Below are positions 45,154 to 55,500 of a DNA stretch of 64,000 nucleotides, piece after piece; position 1 is the first letter of the stretch; each line of letters starts with the position of its first letter. The stretch is from assembly GCF_022429645.1 (NCBI RefSeq), contig NZ_CP092480.1, positions 3,578,501 to 3,642,500 of the forward strand, read 5' to 3'. The notes under the pieces are model-generated. The model ran no database searches and was not told where the DNA came from. It saw nothing but the letters and a program-made list of their open reading frames with translations. The DNA comes from Lutibacter sp. A80. Its GTDB lineage: Bacteria; Bacteroidota; Bacteroidia; Flavobacteriales; Flavobacteriaceae. The translations under genes were made by a program, and so were the position numbers.

Positions 45154-45894
45154 TTAAATATGTTGAATTTTTTCTAAAAAATCTTTCCGTCTGGCTTTAG
45201 CAATAGGTAATTTATCGTTGTTATTTAAAATAACATAACCTTCATTTAAAAAATCGGACACATAATTTAAATTTATAAAATGAGATTTATGGATAGAAAA
45301 AAAGTTGTTTAGTTTAGGTGAATTTGAAAATTTACCAATGCTGTACGAGCTAAGTATAGATGAATTTTTAAGCACAATTTTGGTGTATCCATCAATACCT
45401 TCAAACCTAATAATTTCTGAAGTTTTAATAAAACTTAACCCTTTTTGTGTTGGAATTACAATGGTTGAGTTTCCGTTTGAAATTAGGTTTTCTAATAATT
45501 GTCTATTTTTTTCTAAAGCAGTTTTTTGTTCAATGTTTTTTATAGCATTGTTTATGGCATTTTTTAACTCATCATTATCAATAGGTTTAACTATATAGCC
45601 AATGGCGCAATGTTTTATGGCATCAATAGCGTATTGGTTATAAGCGGTTACAAAAATGATTTCGAAATTTGGATTTTCAATTTTAGAAAGTAAATCTAAT
45701 CCGCTTAATACGGGCATTTCAATATCTAAAAATAACAATTGTGGGTGGTTATTATTAATTTCTTCTAATGCCAATTTTGGGTTTTGAAATTTATGCGTAA
45801 TAGTTACTTGTGGAAAATATTTTTCAACTTTTAATGCTAAACTTTCCAGAGCATTTTTTTCATCATCAACAATTATAGCAGTTGTTTTATTCAT
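45154..45894 (-). CDS. LytTR-family response regulator
   Basis: The 246-residue regulator has a receiver domain with the acidic pocket Asp10-Asp11-Glu12, phospho-acceptor Asp57 (LLFLDIEMPVLSG), Thr83 and Lys103 (GYIVKPID). A C-terminal LytTR DNA-binding domain follows (about residues 140-246; GLSFIKTSEIIRFEGIDGYT). Its start overlaps the end of the sensor-kinase gene by 8 bases, so it is the cognate partner. Targets cannot be read from sequence; the secreted-protein operon just upstream is a plausible candidate. Confidence 0.92.
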   Translation of the reverse strand: MNKTTAIIVDDEKNALESLALKVEKYFPQVTITHKFQNPKLALEEINNNHPQLLFLDIEMPVLSGLDLLSKIENPNFEIIFVTAYNQYAIDAIKHCAIGYIVKPIDNDELKNAINNAIKNIEQKTALEKNRQLLENLISNGNSTIVIPTQKGLSFIKTSEIIRFEGIDGYTKIVLKNSSILSSYSIGKFSNSPKLNNFFSIHKSHFINLNYVSDFLNEGYVILNNNDKLPIAKARRKDFLEKIQHI

Positions 45895-48724
45895 TTTTTT
45901 TAAAAGTTAGTTTTACGCAAGTTCCACCATTATTTTCAATTTCGTAAATATTATAAGTTACAAACCACTCGTGTGATTGGTTTAGTAAATGTATGCGATC
46001 TTTAATAATATCGCTAGATTTAGAAATGTGAGTTTTTATAGATTGGTCTTTAATTTGTTTTGCTTTTTTTAATCCAATACCGTTATCTATAATTTCAACA
46101 GTATATTGATTAATTGCCTGATGTTTAAAATTTATTACAATAGTTCCTTTTCCTTCATTGTGAAATAAACCGTGGTTTACAGAGTTTTCTACAATAGGTT
46201 GTAAAAGCATTGAAGGAATTTTTTGATCGTTTAAATTAAGGCTTTTATCAATATTAAATTTATAATTAAACTCATCTCCAAAGCGCATTTTTTCAATTTC
46301 TAAATAGTTGTTTAATAATGAAATTTCTTGTTCTAGAGAAATAAATTTATCTCGTGAGAAATCGAAGAATTTTCTAATTAATCGTGAAAACCGAACCAAA
46401 TATTTTTCAGATAATTCAATTTCATTTTTAGTAATATAGTATTGAATAGAATTGAGTGAATTAAACACAAAATGAGGGTTCATTTGCGAACGTAAGGCGT
46501 GTAATTCGTATTCAGCTAATTTTTTTTGAGCATTTATTTTATTCGTTTTTTTAGTAAGTTCTCGGTCTCTAATTTTAAATAAAATTAAAATTAAAGTTCC
46601 TAAAATAAGAAAGAAGATTAAAAATTTAGAGATAGTACGTTGATACCACAACGCTGTTATTTGAAAACTATAATTTTCTGAATAGTTGTTGGCTTTTACT
46701 TCTAAAGTGTAATTATTTGGTTCTAAATCAGTAAAATTAATGTTGTTAGAATTAGTAGTAATCCAATTTTTTTGAACTGGATGTAATTTGTATTGATATG
46801 TAAAATCTTTATTGTTTTCATTAAAATTTATACTAGCAATAGAAAACGTTGTATTGTTATCTTTTATGTATTTAAAAGTACGTTTATGGTTGTTTATTTT
46901 GCTACCGTTATAAGCTGCTTTTTCTATGTAAATTTTTAAAAATTGAGAAATGTTTTTTTGGTCTTTTGGCAGAATTACAACGCCATTGTTAGTGCTAATA
47001 AAAATTTTATTTTTATGTATTAATACGTCATTTATATTATTTGAAGGTAAACCGTTATTGGCATTTATAATGGTTTCTAATTTATAGTTAGTGTATCTGT
47101 AAACACCTTCATTAGTAGCTAACCAAAGCTGATTTTTTTCTACAAAAGCATTTTCAACAATTAAAAAATCAGAATTTGGTAAACGATTTATTGTTTTTAA
47201 GTCGGTAATAAAACTTCCAAAGCCATCAGTATTTAATAAAAGGAGTTTTTCTGAAATATTGTTGATAGATAAAATAGATTTTTCAAAGGCTTGATTGGTG
47301 AAATTTATGCTCTTAATGGTGTCGTTTTTAAATTCTTTTAATCCATTATTGGTGGCTATCAATAATCGGTTTTTGAATTTAATAAGGAAATTACAACCCG
47401 ATTGGTAGAATTCTTTTTCAATTTCTAAAGTTGAGGCGTTAATTCTATTTAATCCGAAGGGGAAAAGACCGTATAAATTATTTTTAAAATATACGATATT
47501 ATAGGATAATGGATTGGTAATTAGCCTAGTATTTCTATAGTCAATAGTTTTTAAAACATTATTTTTTAGAGTGCTAATAGTAAATTTTGAAGGGAAAAAA
47601 GAAGTGTTTAACTCTTTAATTTCCGTTGGTTTATAAGGGTAGTCTTCTATTTTTAAAAATTGTTCGAAACTATTTATTTTAGAATTAAATTTATAAAAAC
47701 CTTTATTATAAATATTGGTATAAAGGTCGTTATTTATAATGCTAAATTTACCCGTATTTAGATTATTTAAATATGTTATATTTCTTTTAACATAGGGTAA
47801 TTTATAAATTCCATTAGAAAAAGTAGCGAGCCAAATAGTATTTGTTTTATCTACAATTGCAAAATGGGAGTCTATGTGCTTAGGAAACAAATAAGCATCT
47901 TTTATATGTAGCTCTTTGTCTAAAAAACCTACAAAACCAGTTCCAGAGATTTGAATTTTATTATTAATTATATTTATTCTAGCATGTTTTGCCTTTTCTA
48001 AACCTTTTTCATCTTTAAAGGTTGAAAACCTTAGTTTTAAGGTGTTTAAATTAAGGATTAGATAATCATTTTCAGTAACCCAACAATAAAGAGAATCATT
48101 TAATTGCTTTCTTCTTGCTAATACGTTTATATAAGGTTTATAAGTGAGTTTTTTTATTACTGAATTTTTATGATCAATTATTTTTAGGGTATCTTGAAGT
48201 TTTGTAAGGTTTAAATACTTTACACTAGGATGCTTAATATTTATTCGATCTCTAGACCCTATATTATTCAGAATAATTTCCCATTTATTGTTTTTCAATG
48301 CAAAAGTTTTGGTTGGTCCGGTGGGATATATCTTTTCTCCAATTTGACTAGAAAAAATAGGATTCATAATTTCTCCTTCATTTTTAGTTGGAAAAGAAAA
48401 TACACTATCGTTTTCTATATATCCTAACTCTGTAGTTTTTGTTATGTACCACACTTTAGAATCGGGTGTTGTAAATGCATCCCAAACATCATTTTTTGGA
48501 AGTCCATTTTTAGTTGTAAAGTTTTTAAATTCACTACCGTTATATCTAACCATTCCTTTATCGGTTAAAAACCATAGAAATCCTTTTGTGTCTTGCCGGA
48601 TAGTATAAATGTGATTACTTGGTAAACCATCTTTAATAGAATAATTGGTAAACTGTTGCGCAAAAGAAAAACTCCACATAACTAAAGTGAAAATTATAGT
48701 AATATGGAGTTTAAGATTTTTCAA
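45887..48724 (-). CDS. LytS-type sensor histidine kinase with beta-propeller sensor
   Basis: A 945-residue membrane sensor. A signal peptide (ending FSFAQ) is followed by two-component-regulator propeller repeats (for example FWFLTDKGMVRYNG, LLIATNNGLKEFKN, QLWLATNEGVYRYTN, KIFISTNNGVVI). Next come a Y_Y_Y domain (about 640-715; KNWITTNSNNINFTDLEPNN), one transmembrane helix (about 718-738) and a coiled coil. The kinase domain has the phospho-accepting His751 in QMNPHFVFNSLNSI and the ATP-binding QPIVENSVNHG and IIDNGIGL. Propeller/Y_Y_Y sensors usually monitor extracytoplasmic signals. Here no SusCD genes are nearby, so glycan sensing is not supported. Confidence 0.92.
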   Translation of the reverse strand: MKNLKLHITIIFTLVMWSFSFAQQFTNYSIKDGLPSNHIYTIRQDTKGFLWFLTDKGMVRYNGSEFKNFTTKNGLPKNDVWDAFTTPDSKVWYITKTTELGYIENDSVFSFPTKNEGEIMNPIFSSQIGEKIYPTGPTKTFALKNNKWEIILNNIGSRDRINIKHPSVKYLNLTKLQDTLKIIDHKNSVIKKLTYKPYINVLARRKQLNDSLYCWVTENDYLILNLNTLKLRFSTFKDEKGLEKAKHARINIINNKIQISGTGFVGFLDKELHIKDAYLFPKHIDSHFAIVDKTNTIWLATFSNGIYKLPYVKRNITYLNNLNTGKFSIINNDLYTNIYNKGFYKFNSKINSFEQFLKIEDYPYKPTEIKELNTSFFPSKFTISTLKNNVLKTIDYRNTRLITNPLSYNIVYFKNNLYGLFPFGLNRINASTLEIEKEFYQSGCNFLIKFKNRLLIATNNGLKEFKNDTIKSINFTNQAFEKSILSINNISEKLLLLNTDGFGSFITDLKTINRLPNSDFLIVENAFVEKNQLWLATNEGVYRYTNYKLETIINANNGLPSNNINDVLIHKNKIFISTNNGVVILPKDQKNISQFLKIYIEKAAYNGSKINNHKRTFKYIKDNNTTFSIASINFNENNKDFTYQYKLHPVQKNWITTNSNNINFTDLEPNNYTLEVKANNYSENYSFQITALWYQRTISKFLIFFLILGTLILILFKIRDRELTKKTNKINAQKKLAEYELHALRSQMNPHFVFNSLNSIQYYITKNEIELSEKYLVRFSRLIRKFFDFSRDKFISLEQEISLLNNYLEIEKMRFGDEFNYKFNIDKSLNLNDQKIPSMLLQPIVENSVNHGLFHNEGKGTIVINFKHQAINQYTVEIIDNGIGLKKAKQIKDQSIKTHISKSSDIIKDRIHLLNQSHEWFVTYNIYEIENNGGTCVKLTFKKNE

Positions 48725-48811
48725 TAGGTTTGGTAAAATAGTTTTAAGATTTAAATATACTATTAAATCAGTTATAATTGTATGTTCTTAAGTTGTTAAT
48801 AAAGCTTAGGT

Positions 48812-49495
48812 TTAAATTATTTCATCAATAAGACCATCACAATCGTTGTCAATACCATCTTTTATTTCTTTTGTAAAAGGATGTACTTTAGCATTGTTAT
48901 CATCACAATCTAGGTTGTTGGTTACACCATCATCTGTAGCTGCAAAATTTTGAGATCCGTAACCATCTCCATCTTCATCTATATAGTATTCAACAATATC
49001 AATTTCACCATCGCAATTATCATCTATATCATTTCCTCTAATTTCATCTGCTTTTGGGTTTACACTTGCATTGTTATCATCACAATCACCAGCAAACCAA
49101 GAATAACCATTTGGGGCATTATCGTCAAAATTGTCAACTTCAATAACCACCGGATTATCTGGGTTTCCAAAACCGTCTTCATCTTTATCTACATAAAAAG
49201 TAATTGCTATTTGTCCATTACAATCTTCATCAATTAGGTTGTCAGGTATTTCTGTTGCTCCTGGATATACATCGGCATTTGTGTCATCACAATCAGTGTA
49301 ATTTTCAACATAACCATCTGGGATAGGGTCGCTAACTTGAAATGCAGTTGAATTTGCTGTAGAATCTCCAAAGCTATCATTATCATTGTCTGGATAATAG
49401 TAAGCAAAGCCATCATTACATGCAGGCCCAATTATAAATACAGCTATTAAAAGTAATGTTACGGGAATGCCAATTTTTAAAATTAATTTTTTCAT
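48812..49495 (-). CDS. Secreted or lipid-anchored protein with MopE-type metal-binding repeats
   Basis: The 227-residue protein has an N-terminal hydrophobic signal segment ending GPAC (Cys26), possibly a lipoprotein site though not a perfect lipobox. It then has three copies of an acidic repeat, each with a YxDxDxDGFG-like half and a DCDDxNAxVxPxAxEIxxNxID half (TDCDDTNADVYPGATEI, GDCDDNNASVNPKADEI, LDCDDNNAKVHPFTKEI). These are the putative metal-binding (MopE / thrombospondin-3-like) motifs, expected to bind calcium. It is 3 bases downstream of the Lgt-like gene and is probably translated with it. Confidence 0.85.
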   Translation of the reverse strand: MKKLILKIGIPVTLLLIAVFIIGPACNDGFAYYYPDNDNDSFGDSTANSTAFQVSDPIPDGYVENYTDCDDTNADVYPGATEIPDNLIDEDCNGQIAITFYVDKDEDGFGNPDNPVVIEVDNFDDNAPNGYSWFAGDCDDNNASVNPKADEIRGNDIDDNCDGEIDIVEYYIDEDGDGYGSQNFAATDDGVTNNLDCDDNNAKVHPFTKEIKDGIDNDCDGLIDEII

Positions 49496-49498
49496 TTT

Positions 49499-50296
49499 TT
49501 AGTTATTTAAGTTTATTTTATTTTTAGTTTTTAATTTTATATATAAGACTGACGCAGTAATTAATATGAGTAAAGCAATGAATTGTGAATGCGATAGGAT
49601 GTTCTCAAAAATATAACCTCGATTGTCTCCTCTAAAAAGTTCTAAAATAGCTCTGCTTATTGCGTAGAAAACCAAGTAGAACAAGAAAATTTGTCCGCTA
49701 AATTGTTGGCGTTTTTTTATTATAAGTAAAATAATAATTAAGATAATTAGTGTAATTGCTTCGTATAATTGTGTTGGATGTACCGTTGTATTATGTGTGG
49801 TTGGAAAAACCATTCCAAAACTGTTATTTGTTGGAGCCCCATAACAACAACCGGCATTAAAGCAGCCTATTCTACCAATTGAATGTACAATTAATGTGGT
49901 AATTGCTAGAATATCTAACATAGGTAAAATGCTAATTTTGTGCTTTTTTAAATACCAGATTACAAAGGGAATAATAGTTACAAATGATCCGTAAAATACA
50001 AAACCACCTGAAAAATTATTGAGCATTAAATGTGGGTTATTCAAAAAATACAATGGTTTTTCTAAGTAGTAAAATAATTTTCCGCCAATAAACCCAGCGA
50101 TAAAAATTAGATAGAAAAATGAATTTGGTAAGTTAGCAATATTCATTTCTTTTTTTGCGCGCCATTTAGTGTATAAAGCTGCTACTAGAGTACCTGAAGC
50201 AATACAAAAAGCGTAGGTGTAGATGGTAACTTCTTGTATATTGAGAAAGTTAGATAAAAATTCAGGTAGATGAAAAGTAAATAGCTGCGGGTACAT
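49499..50296 (-). CDS. Prolipoprotein diacylglyceryl transferase (Lgt) family membrane protein, Cys-rich variant
   Basis: The 265-residue membrane protein has about seven transmembrane segments and Lgt-family layout: SGGFVFYGSFVTIIPFVIWY in the middle, HSIGRIGCFNAGCCYG (about residues 117-132), HPTQLYEAI (about 150) and a late FRGDNRG block. Classical Lgt has GRxGNFxN; here this reads GRIGCFNAGCC. The protein therefore belongs to a side branch and may transfer a lipid to other substrates, or be a second Lgt. Its gene pairs with that of the MopE-like protein, whose N-terminal cysteine could be its target (inference). Confidence 0.78.
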   Translation of the reverse strand: MYPQLFTFHLPEFLSNFLNIQEVTIYTYAFCIASGTLVAALYTKWRAKKEMNIANLPNSFFYLIFIAGFIGGKLFYYLEKPLYFLNNPHLMLNNFSGGFVFYGSFVTIIPFVIWYLKKHKISILPMLDILAITTLIVHSIGRIGCFNAGCCYGAPTNNSFGMVFPTTHNTTVHPTQLYEAITLIILIIILLIIKKRQQFSGQIFLFYLVFYAISRAILELFRGDNRGYIFENILSHSQFIALLILITASVLYIKLKTKNKINLNN

Positions 50297-50384
50297 ATAT
50301 GTTTATAAAATTTATATAAACCTACATAAACTTTCTCCTTTTAAAAATAGGGGTTTGATGAACTCTAAGTTTGGTTAGATGAAC

Positions 50385-50423
50385 TAAAAAAAGAAGCTTT
50401 CTGAAAAAAATCAAAAAGCTTCT
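50385..50423 (-). terminator. Intrinsic terminator of the surface-protein operon
   Basis: On the minus strand AGAAGCTTT (50423-50415) pairs with AAAGCTTCT (50400-50392) and is followed by a T-run (to 50385). A second small hairpin (50429-50447) lies between it and the stop codon. Confidence 0.82.
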
Positions 50424-50450
50424 CAATTTCTCTAAAAAAAATAGAGAGGT

Positions 50451-52535
50451 TTAATTAATGCTAACTGTTTCACTAACTTTAGATTTTCCACCGTCTGTAG
50501 TTACTACTTTTATTGCGTAAGCTGGGGATTTACTTGTTAAACGTTCTTTAAAAATTAATTCTCGGGTGTTTTTGTATTGCACCAAGTTTCCATCTTTATT
50601 CTCCTTGTAAATTACATACAAGGTTTCATTATTATGAAATTTGTATTTCCAGCTTAGAGTTATTTCATTTTTATCTTGTGTAACTTTTAAATCTTCAACA
50701 GGCGGACGTACACCTGTATCATAAGGTTTTCCCATTACAGGAACTGCAAAATCAGATTTGTTATCACTATCGTCTATTGCTTGTAATGAATAGTAATAGC
50801 GCGTTCCTTTTTCTACTTTTTTATCAATATATATTTTTTGATCATTTTGAAGTTGAGCTAATTGTTCCCATTCATCTTTAAGATTTAATTTTCTGAAAAG
50901 AATCTGTTGTTTTACATCTCTACTTTTACTTAAAGCAAACTCTAAATTCACAAAATCTTCACCTACTTTTACCCTTTTAAATACAGGAGTGGTTGGCGGA
51001 ATAATATCGGGTCTCTTAACTTTTAATATTTCTGAAAATTCAGAAGTGTTATGGTTAAAATCTAAAGCTTCAGTTCTATAATAAATATACGGAGTTAAAG
51101 ATTTAAGTGTAACAGTGTCTAAAAAAACTGTTTGAACTTCATTTTGGAGACTATCTAACGATAAAAACCCTTCTTTTATAACAGAAAACTCGTGCTCTGG
51201 ACTGTTAGAGCGGTACAAACGATATCCCATTAAATCTGTTTCTTTATTTTTTTGAATATTTACAGTAACTACGCCTAATGAGTCTATTTTTCCATCAATA
51301 AATATTGGTTTTACAGGAGGTACAGAATCTATAAGTGTTACTGAAATTGGAAAAGATGAACTTACGTTATTTGCGGTATCAAGCGCTTGTACTAAATAAT
51401 AATTACTTTGTCCTTTTATAAAGCTTTTGTCTATAAATTTTCTAGCTGAGCTTGGTAGTAATTTATCGTTTATTAACGAAAAATATCCATCGCTTTTATC
51501 GGATCTTGAAATTGCGAAACCTTTAAAATCCGGCTCAATAGGGTTATTCATTTCCCATTCTATATGAACTTCATCTGGTTTAGCATGTTTTGGTTGTTTT
51601 AAAAACGGTTTTTGAGGAGGTGTTAAATCTCTTGGCATTCCGGTAACTTCAGCAAATTTTACGCGTTCTCCAAAAATAGTTTGGGCATAAAATCTATAGG
51701 TGTATTTTTGATAATTCACCAAACTATCTTCACTAAAACCATTGTGTTTTACGCCTTCATAAGTTTTTCCTCTTACGGTATAAATAGGAGCATTATTTAG
51801 TTTTTTAAAAACACCATTTATTTCTCGTTCAACATCTACACCTGATAAATCTGGATGGTCTTCCCAAACAAAGCCTAATTGTGAATCTCCAGTTTTAATA
51901 TATACTTTGTTTTTATATTGATTGTTATTAATTGTTGTTTGAATGCTAACAGGTATGGATTTAATTTCATAAACAGCAGAGTTTTCAACTAGTTTTACAC
52001 GGTAGGTGTATTTTTTTCCAGTTTCAATAGTTTTGTCTATATAAGCTAAACCAAGTCCTTTAGCGGCATTAGCATTTTTTATAGCTGTTAAAATAGAAAC
52101 CATAAATTGAAAATCTTCATCTGCTTTTTGTTGTTTTAAATCTGCAATACCTTTTGAAAAATCAAATTCTCCACCAGTTTTTTCCTGACTTGAAATATAA
52201 AAATCTTGAGATATTTCAATCTGAATTTTTTCATCTTCTGTTTTTGCTTCTTGAAGGGCTTCTAGCCATTCATCTTCAGAAAAAGGAGTTGTTTTTACAA
52301 TTTCAATAAAGTTTTCAGAATTCCCTTCGGCTCTTTCTAGAATAAATCCACCTTGAAGTCCTAAGTCTAAGGTTTTTTTTCTGTCAGGAATAAAGCGTAA
52401 TTCTACACCGTTAGTAGTATAACGTGCGGCGGCTTTAATTTCACTAATTGGGTTTTCTTGTGCATTTATTTTAGTACTTCCAAAAAATAAACTAATGATT
52501 AATATTATATATTTTGTGCTTTTCATAATTTTCAT
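50451..52535 (-). CDS. Secreted fibronectin type III repeat protein
   Basis: The 694-residue secreted protein has a signal peptide ending TKINAQ (about residue 25). An N-terminal region rich in charged helices (residues about 90-150) is followed by at least four fibronectin-III-like modules, each with a TYRVKLV / YTYRFYAQT / SNYYLVQALDTANN / YYYSLQAIDDSDNK strand. No enzymatic motif and no clear type IX sorting domain were seen. It is the third gene of the operon, 2 bases after the stop of the giant-protein gene. The first or the fourth codon (both ATG) may be the start. A structural or adhesive role is likely; function is unknown. Confidence 0.8.
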   Translation of the reverse strand: MKIMKSTKYIILIISLFFGSTKINAQENPISEIKAAARYTTNGVELRFIPDRKKTLDLGLQGGFILERAEGNSENFIEIVKTTPFSEDEWLEALQEAKTEDEKIQIEISQDFYISSQEKTGGEFDFSKGIADLKQQKADEDFQFMVSILTAIKNANAAKGLGLAYIDKTIETGKKYTYRVKLVENSAVYEIKSIPVSIQTTINNNQYKNKVYIKTGDSQLGFVWEDHPDLSGVDVEREINGVFKKLNNAPIYTVRGKTYEGVKHNGFSEDSLVNYQKYTYRFYAQTIFGERVKFAEVTGMPRDLTPPQKPFLKQPKHAKPDEVHIEWEMNNPIEPDFKGFAISRSDKSDGYFSLINDKLLPSSARKFIDKSFIKGQSNYYLVQALDTANNVSSSFPISVTLIDSVPPVKPIFIDGKIDSLGVVTVNIQKNKETDLMGYRLYRSNSPEHEFSVIKEGFLSLDSLQNEVQTVFLDTVTLKSLTPYIYYRTEALDFNHNTSEFSEILKVKRPDIIPPTTPVFKRVKVGEDFVNLEFALSKSRDVKQQILFRKLNLKDEWEQLAQLQNDQKIYIDKKVEKGTRYYYSLQAIDDSDNKSDFAVPVMGKPYDTGVRPPVEDLKVTQDKNEITLSWKYKFHNNETLYVIYKENKDGNLVQYKNTRELIFKERLTSKSPAYAIKVVTTDGGKSKVSETVSIN

Positions 52536-52537
52536 TT

Positions 52538-55500
52538 TTAATGAGTCATTATTGCTCCTGCGCTTCCACTTACAAGTACTGGAGCGCCCGTTCTAAAGTT
52601 TTTTACAATTGTTTGGTTTACGGGTGAACCGTTATTTTTAACAGCATTTACCCAAATTGAACCATTCCATTCTTTTAAGGTTGCAGTTACTGTAAATCTA
52701 TAGCTTTTATTTTCAGTAAGCGAATTAATTACAGGGGCTGGCTCAGGTGGTAAATCATCATAGTCATCAGAAGGTCCTGGAGCAGGGTACATCATTAAAC
52801 CACTAGGTGCTACCATTGCACCTACAGCAGGTGTTGCTGCTGGTGTAAATCCGGCAGGTGCTGTATATGCCATACCAACTGGTGCTGCAGCTGCAACGGT
52901 TAATCCGCCTGCACCGCCACTTGGTGGCATTGGGGCAAATGTTGCTGGAGCAGCAGTAATTGAAATTGGTGTGGCTATTGTATATAAAAATTCACCTAAG
53001 TTATTTTCATCAGTTGTTAAACTTACTCCAGTCCAAGTACCGGTATCATCATCTTTAACTTGTAAAATTTTAGTAACCTCCATTTTAAATGTACGCATTT
53101 CTACAGTTCCATTTGATTGTTGCTCTGATACGTCAAAAACTTCATCTGGATTTAAACCATATTTTACTGCAAGAGGTTGATCAGTAGGAAAGTTAAAACT
53201 GCTGTTTGGGTGTACATATTGTATTAATGCGTTTTCTTGATCAGCAGCTGCATCACCTTGTGTTACTGCAGCACCACTACTAGCTCCACCATTACCACAC
53301 TGAGTTCCTTTTTCGAAACTTTTGTGGAAATTAAATGAAATTAAATCAAAAACTGTAATTGAGCCATCAATAGCACCTGCTACATAATATGGATTTGGGA
53401 ATTCGCCAGTAATCCAAGCACCTGCTGCTAAACTGGCAATGGTTTTATTCCATTTAAGATCACCTCCAATTTTATACTTTTTAACACCAGCTGCTGCCAT
53501 ACCATACATGCCTAAGCTTCCTTTTGCACGCCAACCGTTAATTCCAATAGGAGTGTTACCGTCGCAGCTTCCTAAATATTGCATATATGATAGATGTAAT
53601 TCTGCGCCTGCAGCTAAGTTAAAACTTAGTACGTGTTTTTTATTTCCATTATAATAATCAGTTAATTCTTTTTCACCGCTTTTATCAAACATAAAACCAA
53701 TACCTAAAGCAAATCCTTTTCCACTAGCTGTGTTGCTTCCAATACCTCCTGTTGAGGCGCCTCCTGCACTAGGGTAAGCACCAACAGCATTGTGATAATT
53801 TGTTCTAAAAGTGTTTGTAAATCCACCTGGATATGGAATATCATTTCCGAACATTAAATATTCGTATAAACTTATTCCAAATACATTTACAGTATTTAAA
53901 TTAGCCGGTTCACCAAATTTAAAATACCAATCGTTTGTTTTACCATTAATATCCAATACCAAACTCATAGGGCTAGGTGTTGAAATAGGTGATGCATTTA
54001 CATTTACGTTTGCACTTAAATTAAAGTGTTTTTGAGGGAAATCGTAATCAACAGTAACCGAACCATCTATTTTAGCTTTATTCCTTGTAGCAAAACTTGC
54101 TCCTACATAAAAATCTCCAGTAAAACCAATATACGTCATACCTCCGCTACCAGAAAATGTTCCAAGTAAGCCAACATCGGCATTAAAAGTTTCTTCTTTT
54201 GGTGTGGTTGCTAATACTGCTTTTGCTCTAAAACCTAATGAAGAATACTTTGGAGTAAACGTGTAGGTAGATCCAGATAAGGTAGCTTCCATATTTTTAA
54301 ATGCGCCTCCACCAAAACCACGGAAAGCCATTCCAGGTAAAAATGTGATTCCTGGGGCAGGGAATGTAGCTTCTGCTTCTACTCTCCAGTATCTATACCT
54401 TGATGAATGTAAGTATGTAGTGTTTCCAAATTCAGCAAGGGCGCCAACTTTAATTCCAGGCCCTTTAAATTCGGCACTTAAAGTACCAATAAATCCGTCA
54501 CCAAAAACAGGGTCGTCATTTCTAAATCCAATGGCTCCATTTATTTTTACTGCAGCCATGTCAGCACTAATAGCAATAGAATCAATAATACCGCCAATAA
54601 ATTCAGGTTCAAATTTCTTTCCTCCACTGCCAGATTCATCATTTATGGCAACTTCTGCTCCTAATGTTGTCATTCCTCCAATTTTGTCTGAAAGATTGAA
54701 AATAACATCAAAGTTTAGTTTTCCATGTAGTAGTTGATTTCCCGAAGTAGTCATTTCATTGTATTCAATCTCTTCAATTGTTACTGGGAAATTTGCCATT
54801 TTCTTTTGTGGGCTTGCAAACGACCAGTTACCAGAATCAAAGGCTAATTTGTTACTTGCTAAACTTGAATCGTAATCAAAACCTACGCCTTCAAAACCAA
54901 TTTCGATATTAATTTGATTTACAGGTCCTATTTCTGCATCTTCCCAAGTAAAATCACCATTTAGTTCCATAGTGAATGTTTTTTTGTCTTTATCAAAATA
55001 ACCAGAAAGGTTAGAGGTTTCATCTAAATTCATTGTCCCTTTCAATAAATCGGCATTTATTGGCTGATCAGGTGTTAATGTAATTTGAAAGTTTTTATTT
55101 TCTGCAGGATTTAAAGGTACATTAAAAAGTGCAGTATAAGCTAGAGAATCGTCTAGACTATTTCCTTCACTAACAGGAATGGCAATGCGTCCTTCAACAC
55201 CAGCTTCAACAAAGCTACTAGATAAAATTTCTAAGTAAATACGATCAATACTTGCAGCCATATCTCCAACTTCTGCGTTACCAAAAACAACTAAGTTTTC
55301 AATTTCAGACTCTAAGGTAATTCCTGTATCATCAATAATCATATCATTAATACTAATTTCAATAGGATCTCCTCCAGGGGTGTTCATTTTATTTGGAGAG
55401 AATTTTAAGGTTAATTCTTCCATATGAAAACCTCTAAATAGGTTGGTAGTTTCACCAGTATATATTGTAGGAAATTCAATTGCAGGAGCATTTGCTAAAT

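Noticed and set aside
45887-48724. Sensor as a hybrid two-component system for glycan uptake
   Set aside because: No receiver domain or AraC-type domain is fused to it, and no SusC/SusD pair is nearby.
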